Source: an uncultured Methylobacillus sp. (lineage in GTDB: Bacteria; Pseudomonadota; Gammaproteobacteria; Burkholderiales; Methylophilaceae). Taken from it: a stretch of DNA of 6,204 nucleotides. Shown piece after piece: positions 1-6,204 of the stretch. How positions within the stretch are numbered: position 1 is the stretch's first letter; every line of letters begins with the position of its first letter. The position numbers and the translations under genes were made by a program. The stretch is from contig CAMLME010000109.1 in the NCBI GenBank assembly GCA_946481235.1, positions 1 through 6,204 on the forward strand. The letters run 5' to 3'. Below the pieces are notes generated by a model. The model had not been told where the DNA came from, made no database searches, and saw only the letters and a program-made list of their open reading frames with translations.

Positions 1-780
1 CAAACGCTGGAACCGCGACTCTTTTACGTTTATGTGCCCTACCGCGACCAATCCCGCCTGCCGGTTTTTGATTCCGGCGAAGCCGACCTGAGCCTGAGTA
101 CGCTATTCTCGGAAAACCAGTTCACCGGGAACGACCGCATCAACGATGCCAACCAGCTATCGCTGGCGGTAACTACCCGTCTTATCGATTCCAAGACTGG
201 CTTGCAGCGTCTGGCAGCAACGATAGGTCAGCGTTTCTATTTCAGCGACCGTAGAGTCGGCCTGCCCGGCGCAGACGAAATCACCAGCAGTACATCTGAC
301 ATCGTAGCTGCGATTACCGCCCGACTGCGTAACCACTGGAACCTCGATGCCGGCTGGCAATACAACACAGACATCGAGCGCTCGGTCAAATCCAATATCG
401 GCGCCCGTTACAATCCGGAACCCGGCAAGGTACTCAACCTGAGCTATCGTTTCACGCGCGAAAGCCTGGAACAGATCGACATTTCCACGGAATGGCCCCT
501 TGCCAGCAAATGGTTTGGATTAGCCCGATGGAACTATTCCTTACGAGAAGACCGCCCCATTGAAGGCCTTGCAGGCGTAGAATACGACGCAGGATGCTGG
601 CAGGCGCGGGCGGTGATGCAGCGGGTATCCGTCGCTACCGACGAAGACCCCAACTATGCCTTCTTTTTCCAGCTCGAGCTCGGCGGCATGACGTCCATCG
701 GCACCAGCCCGCTAAGCCTGCTCAAACGTAGCATTCCGGGCTACACTAACACCTCATTGATCCCTGACGAAACGCGCTGA
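1..780 (+). CDS. lptD: LPS-assembly protein LptD, C-terminal part (5' truncated)
   Basis: LptD is the outer-membrane beta-barrel that, plugged by the lipoprotein LptE, inserts lipopolysaccharide into the outer leaflet. The frame is open from base 1, so the gene enters from the left; 259 residues remain of a protein usually about 750-800 long, all from the barrel. The family hallmark TLEPR...[10 protein letters not shown] sits at fragment residues 2-18. It is followed by [20 protein letters not shown] and [16 protein letters not shown] (about 22-50), a block typical of LptD in which the DRI.DANQ core is conserved. Alternating polar and hydrophobic strands with aromatic ends follow. A single cysteine (Cys199, in AGCWQAR) lies where the E. 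coli protein has its C-terminal Cys pair, which is disulphide-bonded to the N-terminal domain; one Cys is common outside enterics. The [10 protein letters not shown] block is near the end. An internal GTG at position 34 is not the start, because conserved sequence continues upstream of it. surA follows after 10 bp. Confidence 0.95.
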   Translation, partial: QTLEPRLFYVYVPYRDQSRLPVFDSGEADLSLSTLFSENQFTGNDRINDANQLSLAVTTRLIDSKTGLQRLAATIGQRFYFSDRRVGLPGADEITSSTSDIVAAITARLRNHWNLDAGWQYNTDIERSVKSNIGARYNPEPGKVLNLSYRFTRESLEQIDISTEWPLASKWFGLARWNYSLREDRPIEGLAGVEYDAGCWQARAVMQRVSVATDEDPNYAFFFQLELGGMTSIGTSPLSLLKRSIPGYTNTSLIPDETR

Positions 781-790
781 TCGTAACCAC

Positions 791-2107
791 ATGTATTCAT
801 TACTGAAATATGCCGGACTTGTACCGGTCGCATTACTTCTATTCTTATCCGCCCCTGTACAGGCCGCGATCGATGACAATGTCACCCAGATAGACCGCAT
901 CGTGGCAGTGGTTGACAGCAATGTCATTACCTATAGCGAACTGCAGGACCGCATTCGTATCGTGCTCGGCCAATTGGAAAAGCAAGGTGCAGCCCGACCG
1001 CCTCAGGACGTGCTGGAAAAACAGGTGTTGGAACGTTTGATCGGCGATCGACTTCAATTGCAGCTTGCCGCCCAGACTGGCCTGCGCGTTGAAGATAACC
1101 AGCTCGACAAGACGGTAGAACGGATAGCAGAACAGAACAAGCTGAGCATAGGTGAGTTCCGCGATGCGTTGGAAAAGGATGGCATCAGCTTCCGGAAATT
1201 CCGCGAAGACATCCGCAATGAAATTATCCTCGCTCGGTTGCGTGAGCGGGAAGTCGATAATCGCATCAACGTCACGGAAGCGGAAATCGACAATCTTCTG
1301 ACCTCGCAGGCATCACGCAACGAGATCAAGGACGAGTTTGATATTTCGCACATCTTGATTCGCACCCCTGAAGAAAGCTCGCCGGAAGATTTGCAGAAGT
1401 TGCACAGCAAAGCCGATGAAGCATTGAAGCGCTTGCAGGCAGGCGAGGACTTCGCACAGGTTTCCGCACGTTATTCCGACGCGCCCAACGCACTGGAGGG
1501 CGGCAAGATCGGCTGGAAGAACGACAGCCAGATCCCGAAACTGTTCGTCGACGCGCTGAAACCGCTGAAGCCAGGTGAAGCCACCGAGATCATGCGCAGC
1601 CCCAACGGCTTTCACATCCTAAAGCTCAACAATCGCCGTGGTGCGTCCTCGCCCCTGTTGGTACAGCAGACCAATGCCCGCCACATCCTTATCAAGCCCA
1701 GCGAAGTGGTCTCGGATGCCGATGCGCAACATCGACTTGAAGACCTGAAGGAGCGCATCGAGAACGGCGGCAACTTCGCCGAACTCGCACGCCAATATTC
1801 GGAAGACGGTACCGCAGCCAAAGGCGGCGAGCTCGGCTGGGTCAATCCCGGCGATACCGTGCCGGACTTCGAGAAGGCCATGAACGAGCTTCAACCCGGC
1901 CAGGTGAGCGCTCCGATACGCTCGCCTTTCGGCTGGCACCTGATTCAGGTACTCGAACGTCGCAGCCAGGACATGAGCAAGGAAGCCGCACGCCTCAAGG
2001 CACGCCAGGAAATCCGCGCCCGCAAGTCGGAAGAAGCCTATCAGGACTGGCTGCGCGAGTTGCGCGACCGCGCCTATGTCGAGTACCGGCTCGAAGACAA
2101 ATACTAA
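791..2107 (+). CDS. surA: periplasmic chaperone / peptidyl-prolyl isomerase SurA
   Basis: SurA is a periplasmic chaperone that escorts unfolded outer-membrane proteins, LptD among them, to the BAM complex. The 438-residue product has a Sec signal peptide: K6, a hydrophobic core at about 8-20 (GLVPVALLLFLS), and a likely cut after Ala25 in APVQA. The SurA N-terminal domain follows at about 30-175, opening with DRIVAVVDSNVITYSEL. Two parvulin (PpiC-type) domains follow at about 183-283 (SHILIRT...GGKIGW...SPNGFHILKL) and 292-391 (RHILIKP...GGELGW...SPFGWHLIQV). A basic C-terminal helix at about 394-430 completes the chaperone core. Length and domain order match the family (E. coli 428 residues). 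The ATG at 791 is chosen because it gives an intact signal peptide. No good Shine-Dalgarno sequence precedes it, so translation may be coupled to lptD, whose stop is 10 bp upstream. Pairing surA with lptD is a conserved arrangement and fits the client relationship. Confidence 0.97.
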   Translation: MYSLLKYAGLVPVALLLFLSAPVQAAIDDNVTQIDRIVAVVDSNVITYSELQDRIRIVLGQLEKQGAARPPQDVLEKQVLERLIGDRLQLQLAAQTGLRVEDNQLDKTVERIAEQNKLSIGEFRDALEKDGISFRKFREDIRNEIILARLREREVDNRINVTEAEIDNLLTSQASRNEIKDEFDISHILIRTPEESSPEDLQKLHSKADEALKRLQAGEDFAQVSARYSDAPNALEGGKIGWKNDSQIPKLFVDALKPLKPGEATEIMRSPNGFHILKLNNRRGASSPLLVQQTNARHILIKPSEVVSDADAQHRLEDLKERIENGGNFAELARQYSEDGTAAKGGELGWVNPGDTVPDFEKAMNELQPGQVSAPIRSPFGWHLIQVLERRSQDMSKEAARLKARQEIRARKSEEAYQDWLRELRDRAYVEYRLEDKY

Positions 2108-2108
2108 G

Positions 2109-3050
2109 TTGAGCAGGCCCCGCATCGCGCTGACCGCCGGCGAACCCGCCGGCATCGGCCCCGATCTCTGCGCGATGCTGGCGCAGAAGCTGCCGGATGC
2201 TGACATTACCGTCATCGCCGACCGGTCACTGATCGAGTTCCGCGCCCATCAGCTCAGCTTGCCGCTCAACAATATTGCCATCCACCACATCCCGCTTGCG
2301 GCGCCGACAGAACCGGGAAAACTCGATGCCCGCAATGGTCGTTACGTACTGGACACGCTCACTTATGCCGTCAAGGGCTGCCTCGCCGGGGAATTCGACG
2401 CGATAGTCACGGCGCCCGTGCACAAAGGCATCATCAACGATGCCGGCGTGCCTTTCACCGGCCATACCGAATTCCTCGCCGAACTGACCGGCACACAAAA
2501 TGTCGTCATGATGCTGGTCGGCGGCGGCATGCGTGTCGCGCTGGCAACCATACACATCCCCCTGCGCGACGTACCCGATGCCATAACACGGCCTGGGCTT
2601 GAGACAACGCTGCGCATCCTGCACCAGGACCTGGTCACGCGTTTCGGCATCGACAACCCGATCATCTATGTCGCCGGCCTCAATCCGCATGCAGGCGAAG
2701 GCGGGCATCTGGGCATGGAAGAAATCGGCACACTCATCCCCGTCCTCGACAAACTGCGCAGCGAAGGTATGAAACTCATCGGCCCATTACCCGCCGACAC
2801 GATGTTCAGTCAGCACAACATCAAAAAATGCGACGCCTTCCTCGCGATGTACCACGACCAGGGCCTCGCCGTGCTGAAGCACGCCAGCTTCGGCGGCGGC
2901 GTGAATGTCACGCTGGGGCTGCCCATCATTCGCACTTCCGTGGATCACGGAACCGCACTGGATTTGGCGGGAACGGGGAAAGCGGATGCCGGTAGTCTGT
3001 ATGCTGCAATTGAACTGGCAATCGAGTTGGCGCATCGACGCAAAATCTAG
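2109..3050 (+). CDS. pdxA: 4-hydroxythreonine-4-phosphate dehydrogenase PdxA
   Basis: PdxA oxidises 4-phosphohydroxy-L-threonine with NAD; the product, after decarboxylation, is condensed by PdxJ to pyridoxine 5'-phosphate in the DXP-dependent vitamin B6 pathway. It is a cytoplasmic, metal-dependent homodimer. Counting from the TTG at 2109 (313 residues), the protein opens with the family signature RIALTAGEPAGIGPDL (5-20). It carries TAPVHKGIINDAGVPFTGHTEF (101-122, His119 and Thr120 in the substrate pocket). The three metal-binding histidines are His149 (ATIHIPLRD), His194 (NPHAGEGG) and His249 (MYHDQG). RTSVDHGTALDLAGTGKAD lies near the C-terminus. The same frame offers an ATG at 2076 that would add 11 residues and overlap surA by 32 bp. 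That extension (SSTGSKTNTK) has no family resemblance, so the TTG, which leaves the few residues usual before the first strand, is preferred. Neither start has a convincing Shine-Dalgarno sequence. The TTG lies one base past the surA stop, which suggests translational coupling. Confidence 0.95.
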   Translation: MSRPRIALTAGEPAGIGPDLCAMLAQKLPDADITVIADRSLIEFRAHQLSLPLNNIAIHHIPLAAPTEPGKLDARNGRYVLDTLTYAVKGCLAGEFDAIVTAPVHKGIINDAGVPFTGHTEFLAELTGTQNVVMMLVGGGMRVALATIHIPLRDVPDAITRPGLETTLRILHQDLVTRFGIDNPIIYVAGLNPHAGEGGHLGMEEIGTLIPVLDKLRSEGMKLIGPLPADTMFSQHNIKKCDAFLAMYHDQGLAVLKHASFGGGVNVTLGLPIIRTSVDHGTALDLAGTGKADAGSLYAAIELAIELAHRRKI

Positions 3051-3070
3051 CAGCTAACTTCCGTCCAATA

Positions 3071-3095
3071 TATACCGGCTTCCACCGGAATGACG
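3071..3095. repeat. degenerate REP-like palindromic element
   Basis: The segment ATACCGG-CTTCCA-CCGGAAT followed by GACG folds as a small hairpin. CCGG (3075-3078) pairs with CCGG (3085-3088), and two outer A/T pairs continue after one A-A mismatch. Its reverse complement, starting CGTCATTCCGG, resembles the dispersed REP-type repeats found between genes in many proteobacteria, where the arms are usually perfect (ATTCCGG...CCGGAAT). This copy looks decayed. A second, weaker hairpin (TCGCC 3106-3110 with GGCGA 3117-3121) follows it. Both lie in the spacer after pdxA and could slow transcription or protect mRNA ends, but neither has a T-tract, so they are not canonical terminators. Membership of a repeat family is inferred and needs genome-wide comparison. 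Confidence 0.45.
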
Positions 3096-3142
3096 AGCCA
3101 GCAACTCGCCTGTCGAGGCGATATCCGACCATCCCATCAACA

Positions 3143-3171
3143 ATGACGCGCCCGCCCCCCTCCAGTAAAAT
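3143..3171 (+). promoter_or_regulatory. putative sigma70-type promoter of rsmA
   Basis: A -35-like ATGACG (3143-3148, four of six matches to TTGACA) and a -10-like TAAAAT (3166-3171, five of six matches) are separated by exactly 17 bp of C-rich sequence. Transcription would be expected to start about seven bases after the -10, at or next to the A of the rsmA ATG at 3178. No Shine-Dalgarno sequence lies between the -10 and the ATG. This suggests that rsmA can be transcribed separately from pdxA, possibly as a leaderless message. The call rests on visual consensus matching only. Confidence 0.45.
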
Positions 3172-3177
3172 ACCCGA

Positions 3178-3939
3178 ATGAAACACCTACCAAAAAAACG
3201 CTTCGGCCAGAACTTCCTCACCGATGCCGACATCATCCGCTCACTTGTAGAAGCCATCCATCCGCAGCCAGACGACATCATGGTCGAAATCGGCCCGGGG
3301 CTCGGCGCCATGACCAAGCCTCTGTTGCAGCGCTTGAATCATCTTCACACTGTTGAGCTGGATCGCGACATCGTCGCCTGGATGCAGCAACATTACCCGG
3401 CAGGCAAGCTCACCATCCACAACGTGGATGCCCTCAAATTCGATTTCACCTCGCTCGGCGAAAAAATCCGCGTCGTCGGCAACTTGCCCTACAACATTTC
3501 CACCCCCATCCTCTTCCACCTGCTGGACAACGTCGGGCACATCATCGACATGCATTTCATGTTGCAGAAGGAAGTCGTGGAACGCATGGTGGCGGCACCC
3601 TCGACGCCGGAATACGGACGGCTGTCGGTGATGCTGCAATACCGTTTGCAAATGGAGTATCTGTTTACCGTACCGCCGGAGGCCTTTGACCCGGCGCCAA
3701 AAGTGGAATCTGCTTTCGTCCGCGCCATGCCCTACGCGACCTTGCCCTTTTCGGCCAAGAACGAAACCCTGTTCGGCAGGATCGTCAGCGCCGCATTCGG
3801 CCAGCGTCGCAAAACCTTGCGCAATACGCTGAAAGGGCTGCTGGATGATGCCGGCTTTGCCGCAGTGGGCATCAATCCGCAATTACGCGCAGAAAATCTC
3901 GGCGTGGCGCAGTTCGTCGCCATCGCCAACCATCTCGGC

Positions 3940-3942
<3 letters not shown>
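3178..3942 (+). CDS. rsmA: 16S rRNA dimethyladenosine transferase RsmA (KsgA)
   Basis: RsmA transfers four methyl groups from S-adenosylmethionine to the two adjacent adenosines in the helix 45 loop of 16S rRNA (A1518 and A1519 in E. coli), a late checkpoint of 30S assembly. The 254-residue product begins with the family N-terminus KKRFGQNFL (6-14). It has the SAM motif I VEIGPGLGAMT (36-46), the acidic ribose-binding Glu60 (TVELD), NVDALKFDF (82-90), and the catalytic motif IV NLPYNIS (102-108). The conserved LQKEVVERM (129-137), PPEAFDPAPKVESAFVR (166-182) and FGQRRKTLRNTLK (207-219) follow. Length is close to the family norm (E. coli 273). The ATG at 3178 is fixed by homology of the first residues. 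No ribosome binding site precedes it and a -10-like hexamer ends six bases upstream. In enterics the gene follows pdxA almost directly and is followed by apaGH; here it has a 127-bp leader gap and adk downstream. Confidence 0.97.
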
Positions 3943-4623
<681 letters not shown>

Positions 4624-4640
4624 CCGGACGCTGGAAAACA

Positions 4641-4674
4641 AAAAGCCTGCGATCGTTGGATCGCAGGCTTTTTT
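4641..4674. terminator. bidirectional intrinsic terminator between adk and phosphoribulokinase
   Basis: GCCTGCGATC (4645-4654) pairs perfectly with GATCGCAGGC (4659-4668) around a GTTG loop. AAAA before the stem and TTTTTT after it extend the pairing and give a U-tract in the rightward direction. Read leftward, the same hairpin ends in TTTTTGTTTT. It lies 17 bases after the adk stop and 19 bases beyond the stop of the convergent phosphoribulokinase gene, so it can end both transcripts. Confidence 0.93.
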
Positions 4675-4693
4675 ATTGCGTTAATTCGGAGTC

Positions 4694-5581
4694 CTAGTCG
4701 TAACGACGCGCGACCATTTCCTTGATGAGCGGTGACAAAATCAGCTCCATCGCCAAGCCCATCTTGCCGCCGGGAACGACGATGGTATTACGACGGGACA
4801 TGAACGAGTCCTTGAGCATTGCCAACAGATATTCGAAATCCGCCTTGGCCGGATCGCGATAGCGAATCACCACAAAGCTCTCATCCAGCGTCGGAATATC
4901 GCGCGCCACGAAAGGATTGGAAGTATCCACCGTCGACACGCGCTGGAAGTTGATATCGGTATTGGAGAACTGCGGGCAGATATACTCGACGTAGTCGCGC
5001 ATGCGGCGCAGGATGGTCTGCGTCACTGCCTCGGCGGAATAGCCGCGCTCGGCGGTATCGCGATGGATTTTCTGGATCCATTCGAGATTGACAATAGGCA
5101 CCACGCCGATCAGCAAGTCGACATATTTGGCGATATTGACCTTATCGGTCACCACGCCGCCATGCAGGCCTTCGTAGAAAAGAATGTCGGAACCCGCCGG
5201 GATGTCTTCCCAGGGCGTAAACTCGCCCGGTTGCAATTTGGTACCCAGGCGCGCGTTGAACTCGGCCGCTTCCGCGACACTATGGACATAGTACCGGCGC
5301 TGGCACATCCCGGTTTCGCCATACTGGCGGAACGTTTCCTCGATCTTGTCGAAGTGGTTGGCTTCCGGCCCGAAATGGCTGGGCGCGCGCTGGTTATTCT
5401 TGTCCGCCTCTTCGACGGCATCCTTGAATTCGGCTCGGGTCAGGCTATGAAAGCTGTCGCCTTCAAGAACGGCAGCCTCGATGCTTTCGCGGCGGAAAAT
5501 CTGCTCGAAAGTGCGTTTGACCGTTGTCGTACCCGCACCGGAAGATCCGGTGACAACGATCACGGGATGCTTCTTGGACAT
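4694..5581 (-). CDS. prk: phosphoribulokinase (proteobacterial type; CbbP/PrkB family)
   Basis: Phosphoribulokinase phosphorylates ribulose 5-phosphate with ATP to ribulose 1,5-bisphosphate, the RuBisCO substrate, in the cytoplasmic Calvin cycle. The 295-residue product has the P-loop GSSGAGTTT (12-20), EGDSFH with the catalytic-base position Asp42 and His45, and Arg49 and Lys53. SHFGPEAN (68-75), His100, FYEGLHGGVV with Glu137 (135-144), VVPIVNLEWIQKIHRD (160-175), ILRRM with the Arg pair 192-193, and VDTSNPF (218-224) follow. The glycine-rich VVPGGKMGLAMELI is near the end. Numbering in the first 60 residues aligns without gaps to the Rhodobacter sphaeroides enzyme as I recall it, including Arg31, linked there to NADH activation. 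Residues 46-47 are Ser-Leu, where many family members have Arg-Tyr. The start at 5581 is set by a GAGGAG site seven bases upstream; an in-frame TTG at 5596 contributes to that site and is rejected. E. coli PrkB, of unclear role, belongs to the same family, so Calvin-cycle function is inferred. No other cbb gene is nearby. Confidence 0.93.
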   Translation of the reverse strand: MSKKHPVIVVTGSSGAGTTTVKRTFEQIFRRESIEAAVLEGDSFHSLTRAEFKDAVEEADKNNQRAPSHFGPEANHFDKIEETFRQYGETGMCQRRYYVHSVAEAAEFNARLGTKLQPGEFTPWEDIPAGSDILFYEGLHGGVVTDKVNIAKYVDLLIGVVPIVNLEWIQKIHRDTAERGYSAEAVTQTILRRMRDYVEYICPQFSNTDINFQRVSTVDTSNPFVARDIPTLDESFVVIRYRDPAKADFEYLLAMLKDSFMSRRNTIVVPGGKMGLAMELILSPLIKEMVARRYD

Positions 5582-5588
5582 GGGGGTT

Positions 5589-5594
5589 CTCCTC
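5589..5594 (-). promoter_or_regulatory. ribosome binding site of phosphoribulokinase
   Basis: On the minus strand GAGGAG lies seven bases (AACCCCC) before the ATG whose first base is 5581. It is close to the ideal Shine-Dalgarno sequence and decides the start against the in-frame TTG at 5596, which would place the site inside the coding region. Confidence 0.85.
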
Positions 5595-5601
5595 AAAATT
5601 T

Positions 5602-5628
5602 GCGCCTGATCAGAAACCTGTCAGGCGC
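5602..5628 (-). promoter_or_regulatory. stem-loop in the phosphoribulokinase 5' leader
   Basis: Read on the minus strand, GCGCCTGA (5628-5621) pairs perfectly with TCAGGCGC (5609-5602). Inside it, CAG (5620-5618) pairs with CTG (5613-5611) around a GTTT tetraloop, leaving one bulged A (5610). That makes an 11-bp stem with one bulge. AAATTTT follows the stem, and then the GAGGAG ribosome binding site. The four-base T-run is too short for a confident terminator. A leader structure that affects initiation or mRNA stability, or a weak attenuator, are the likely readings. The fold is directly visible; the function is inferred. Confidence 0.6.
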
Positions 5629-5675
5629 TGCGATTGTGCGTTGGAGCCGGGTACTGCGGCCCTTGTTACAAAATA

Positions 5676-5704
5676 ATTATACGTGAGCTTGGGCAATCAA
5701 CCAA
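5676..5704 (-). promoter_or_regulatory. putative promoter of phosphoribulokinase
   Basis: On the minus strand a perfect -10 TATAAT (5681-5676) lies 17 bp after a weak -35 TTGGTT (5704-5699, three of six matches). The start would be near 5669, giving a leader of about 88 bases that contains the stem-loop before the ribosome binding site. A 9-bp palindrome TTGTTACAA (5663-5671) lies over the expected start and could be an operator. No convincing CbbR site was identified. Confidence 0.45.
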
Positions 5705-5716
5705 CCAATCGCAAGG

Positions 5717-5722
5717 TATAAT
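5717..5722 (+). promoter_or_regulatory. putative -10 element of the leuS promoter
   Basis: A perfect TATAAT lies 34 bases before the leuS ATG; the expected start is near 5729, giving a leader of about 28 bases. The -35 zone (about 5694-5699) matches poorly and would overlap the -35 of the divergent phosphoribulokinase promoter. A second hexamer, GATAAT (5742-5747), is nearer the gene but also has no good -35. The assignment is tentative. Confidence 0.4.
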
Positions 5723-5738
5723 TTGCCACTTCTTATAG

Positions 5739-6204
<466 letters not shown>

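Noticed and set aside
34..36. GTG at 34 as the start of a 248-residue protein
   Set aside because: The conserved LptD sequence runs in frame upstream to base 1, so this is an internal codon of a truncated gene.
1619..2215. Minus-strand open frame of 198 codons across the surA end and pdxA start
   Set aside because: It lies opposite the second parvulin domain of SurA and the PdxA N-terminus, both well conserved; its translation shows no recognisable domain.
3106..3121. Small hairpin TCGCC...GGCGA as a terminator for pdxA
   Set aside because: Its stem is only five pairs and no T-tract follows, so it does not meet intrinsic terminator criteria.
3241..3882. Minus-strand open frame of 213 codons inside rsmA
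   Set aside because: It is fully antisense to RsmA motifs, and its His- and Asp-rich translation is typical of a reverse-strand shadow.
5063..5686. Plus-strand open frame of 207 codons opposite the phosphoribulokinase gene
   Set aside because: It is antisense to a clear, fully conserved enzyme, shows no family motif, and has no ribosome binding site; it is a by-product of codon bias.
5629..5713. Inverted 8-mers TGCGATTG (5629-5636) and CAATCGCA (5706-5713) flanking the divergent promoters
   Set aside because: The arms are short and 69 bases apart, so a chance match in 175 bp is plausible; without comparative data it is not called an operator.

Overview
The window is a stretch of ordinary chromosomal housekeeping genes from a proteobacterium. 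The best guess is a betaproteobacterial chemolithoautotroph (Nitrosomonadales or Gallionellaceae type). The gene order lptD-surA-pdxA-rsmA is a classic proteobacterial envelope and vitamin cluster. A proteobacterial-type phosphoribulokinase next to it points to carbon fixation by the Calvin-Benson-Bassham cycle. The taxonomic call is inferred from family resemblance and has not been searched.

Layout. Positions 1-780 hold the C-terminal third of lptD, cut by the left window edge. Ten bases later comes surA (791-2107), then pdxA, which starts essentially at the surA stop (2109-3050). These three read as one rightward transcript whose promoter lies outside the window. A 127-bp gap (3051-3177) holds a degraded REP-like hairpin and a good sigma70-like promoter placed so close to rsmA that its transcript could be leaderless. 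rsmA (3178-3942) is followed after 30 bp by adk (3973-4623). adk has its own extended -10 element overlapping the rsmA stop codon and a strong ribosome binding site. A strong symmetric terminator (4641-4674) separates adk from the convergent phosphoribulokinase gene (4694-5581, minus strand). The 175-bp region 5582-5756 is a divergent promoter region. It holds a long, stable hairpin just before the phosphoribulokinase ribosome binding site and overlapping -35/-10 regions for the two divergent genes. leuS starts at 5757 and runs off the right edge.

How the genes work together. LptD (outer-membrane LPS translocon) and SurA (periplasmic chaperone that folds outer-membrane barrels such as LptD) belong to one pathway. 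PdxA makes pyridoxal phosphate, RsmA matures 16S rRNA, Adk balances adenylates and LeuRS charges tRNA-Leu. Phosphoribulokinase is the only gene that reveals lifestyle. It stands apart from any RuBisCO or other cbb gene within this window.

No mobile element, CRISPR array, tRNA or rRNA gene, or clearly new system was seen. The points worth a second look are regulatory: the phosphoribulokinase leader hairpin, the possible leaderless rsmA transcript, the REP-like element, and the TTG start of pdxA.
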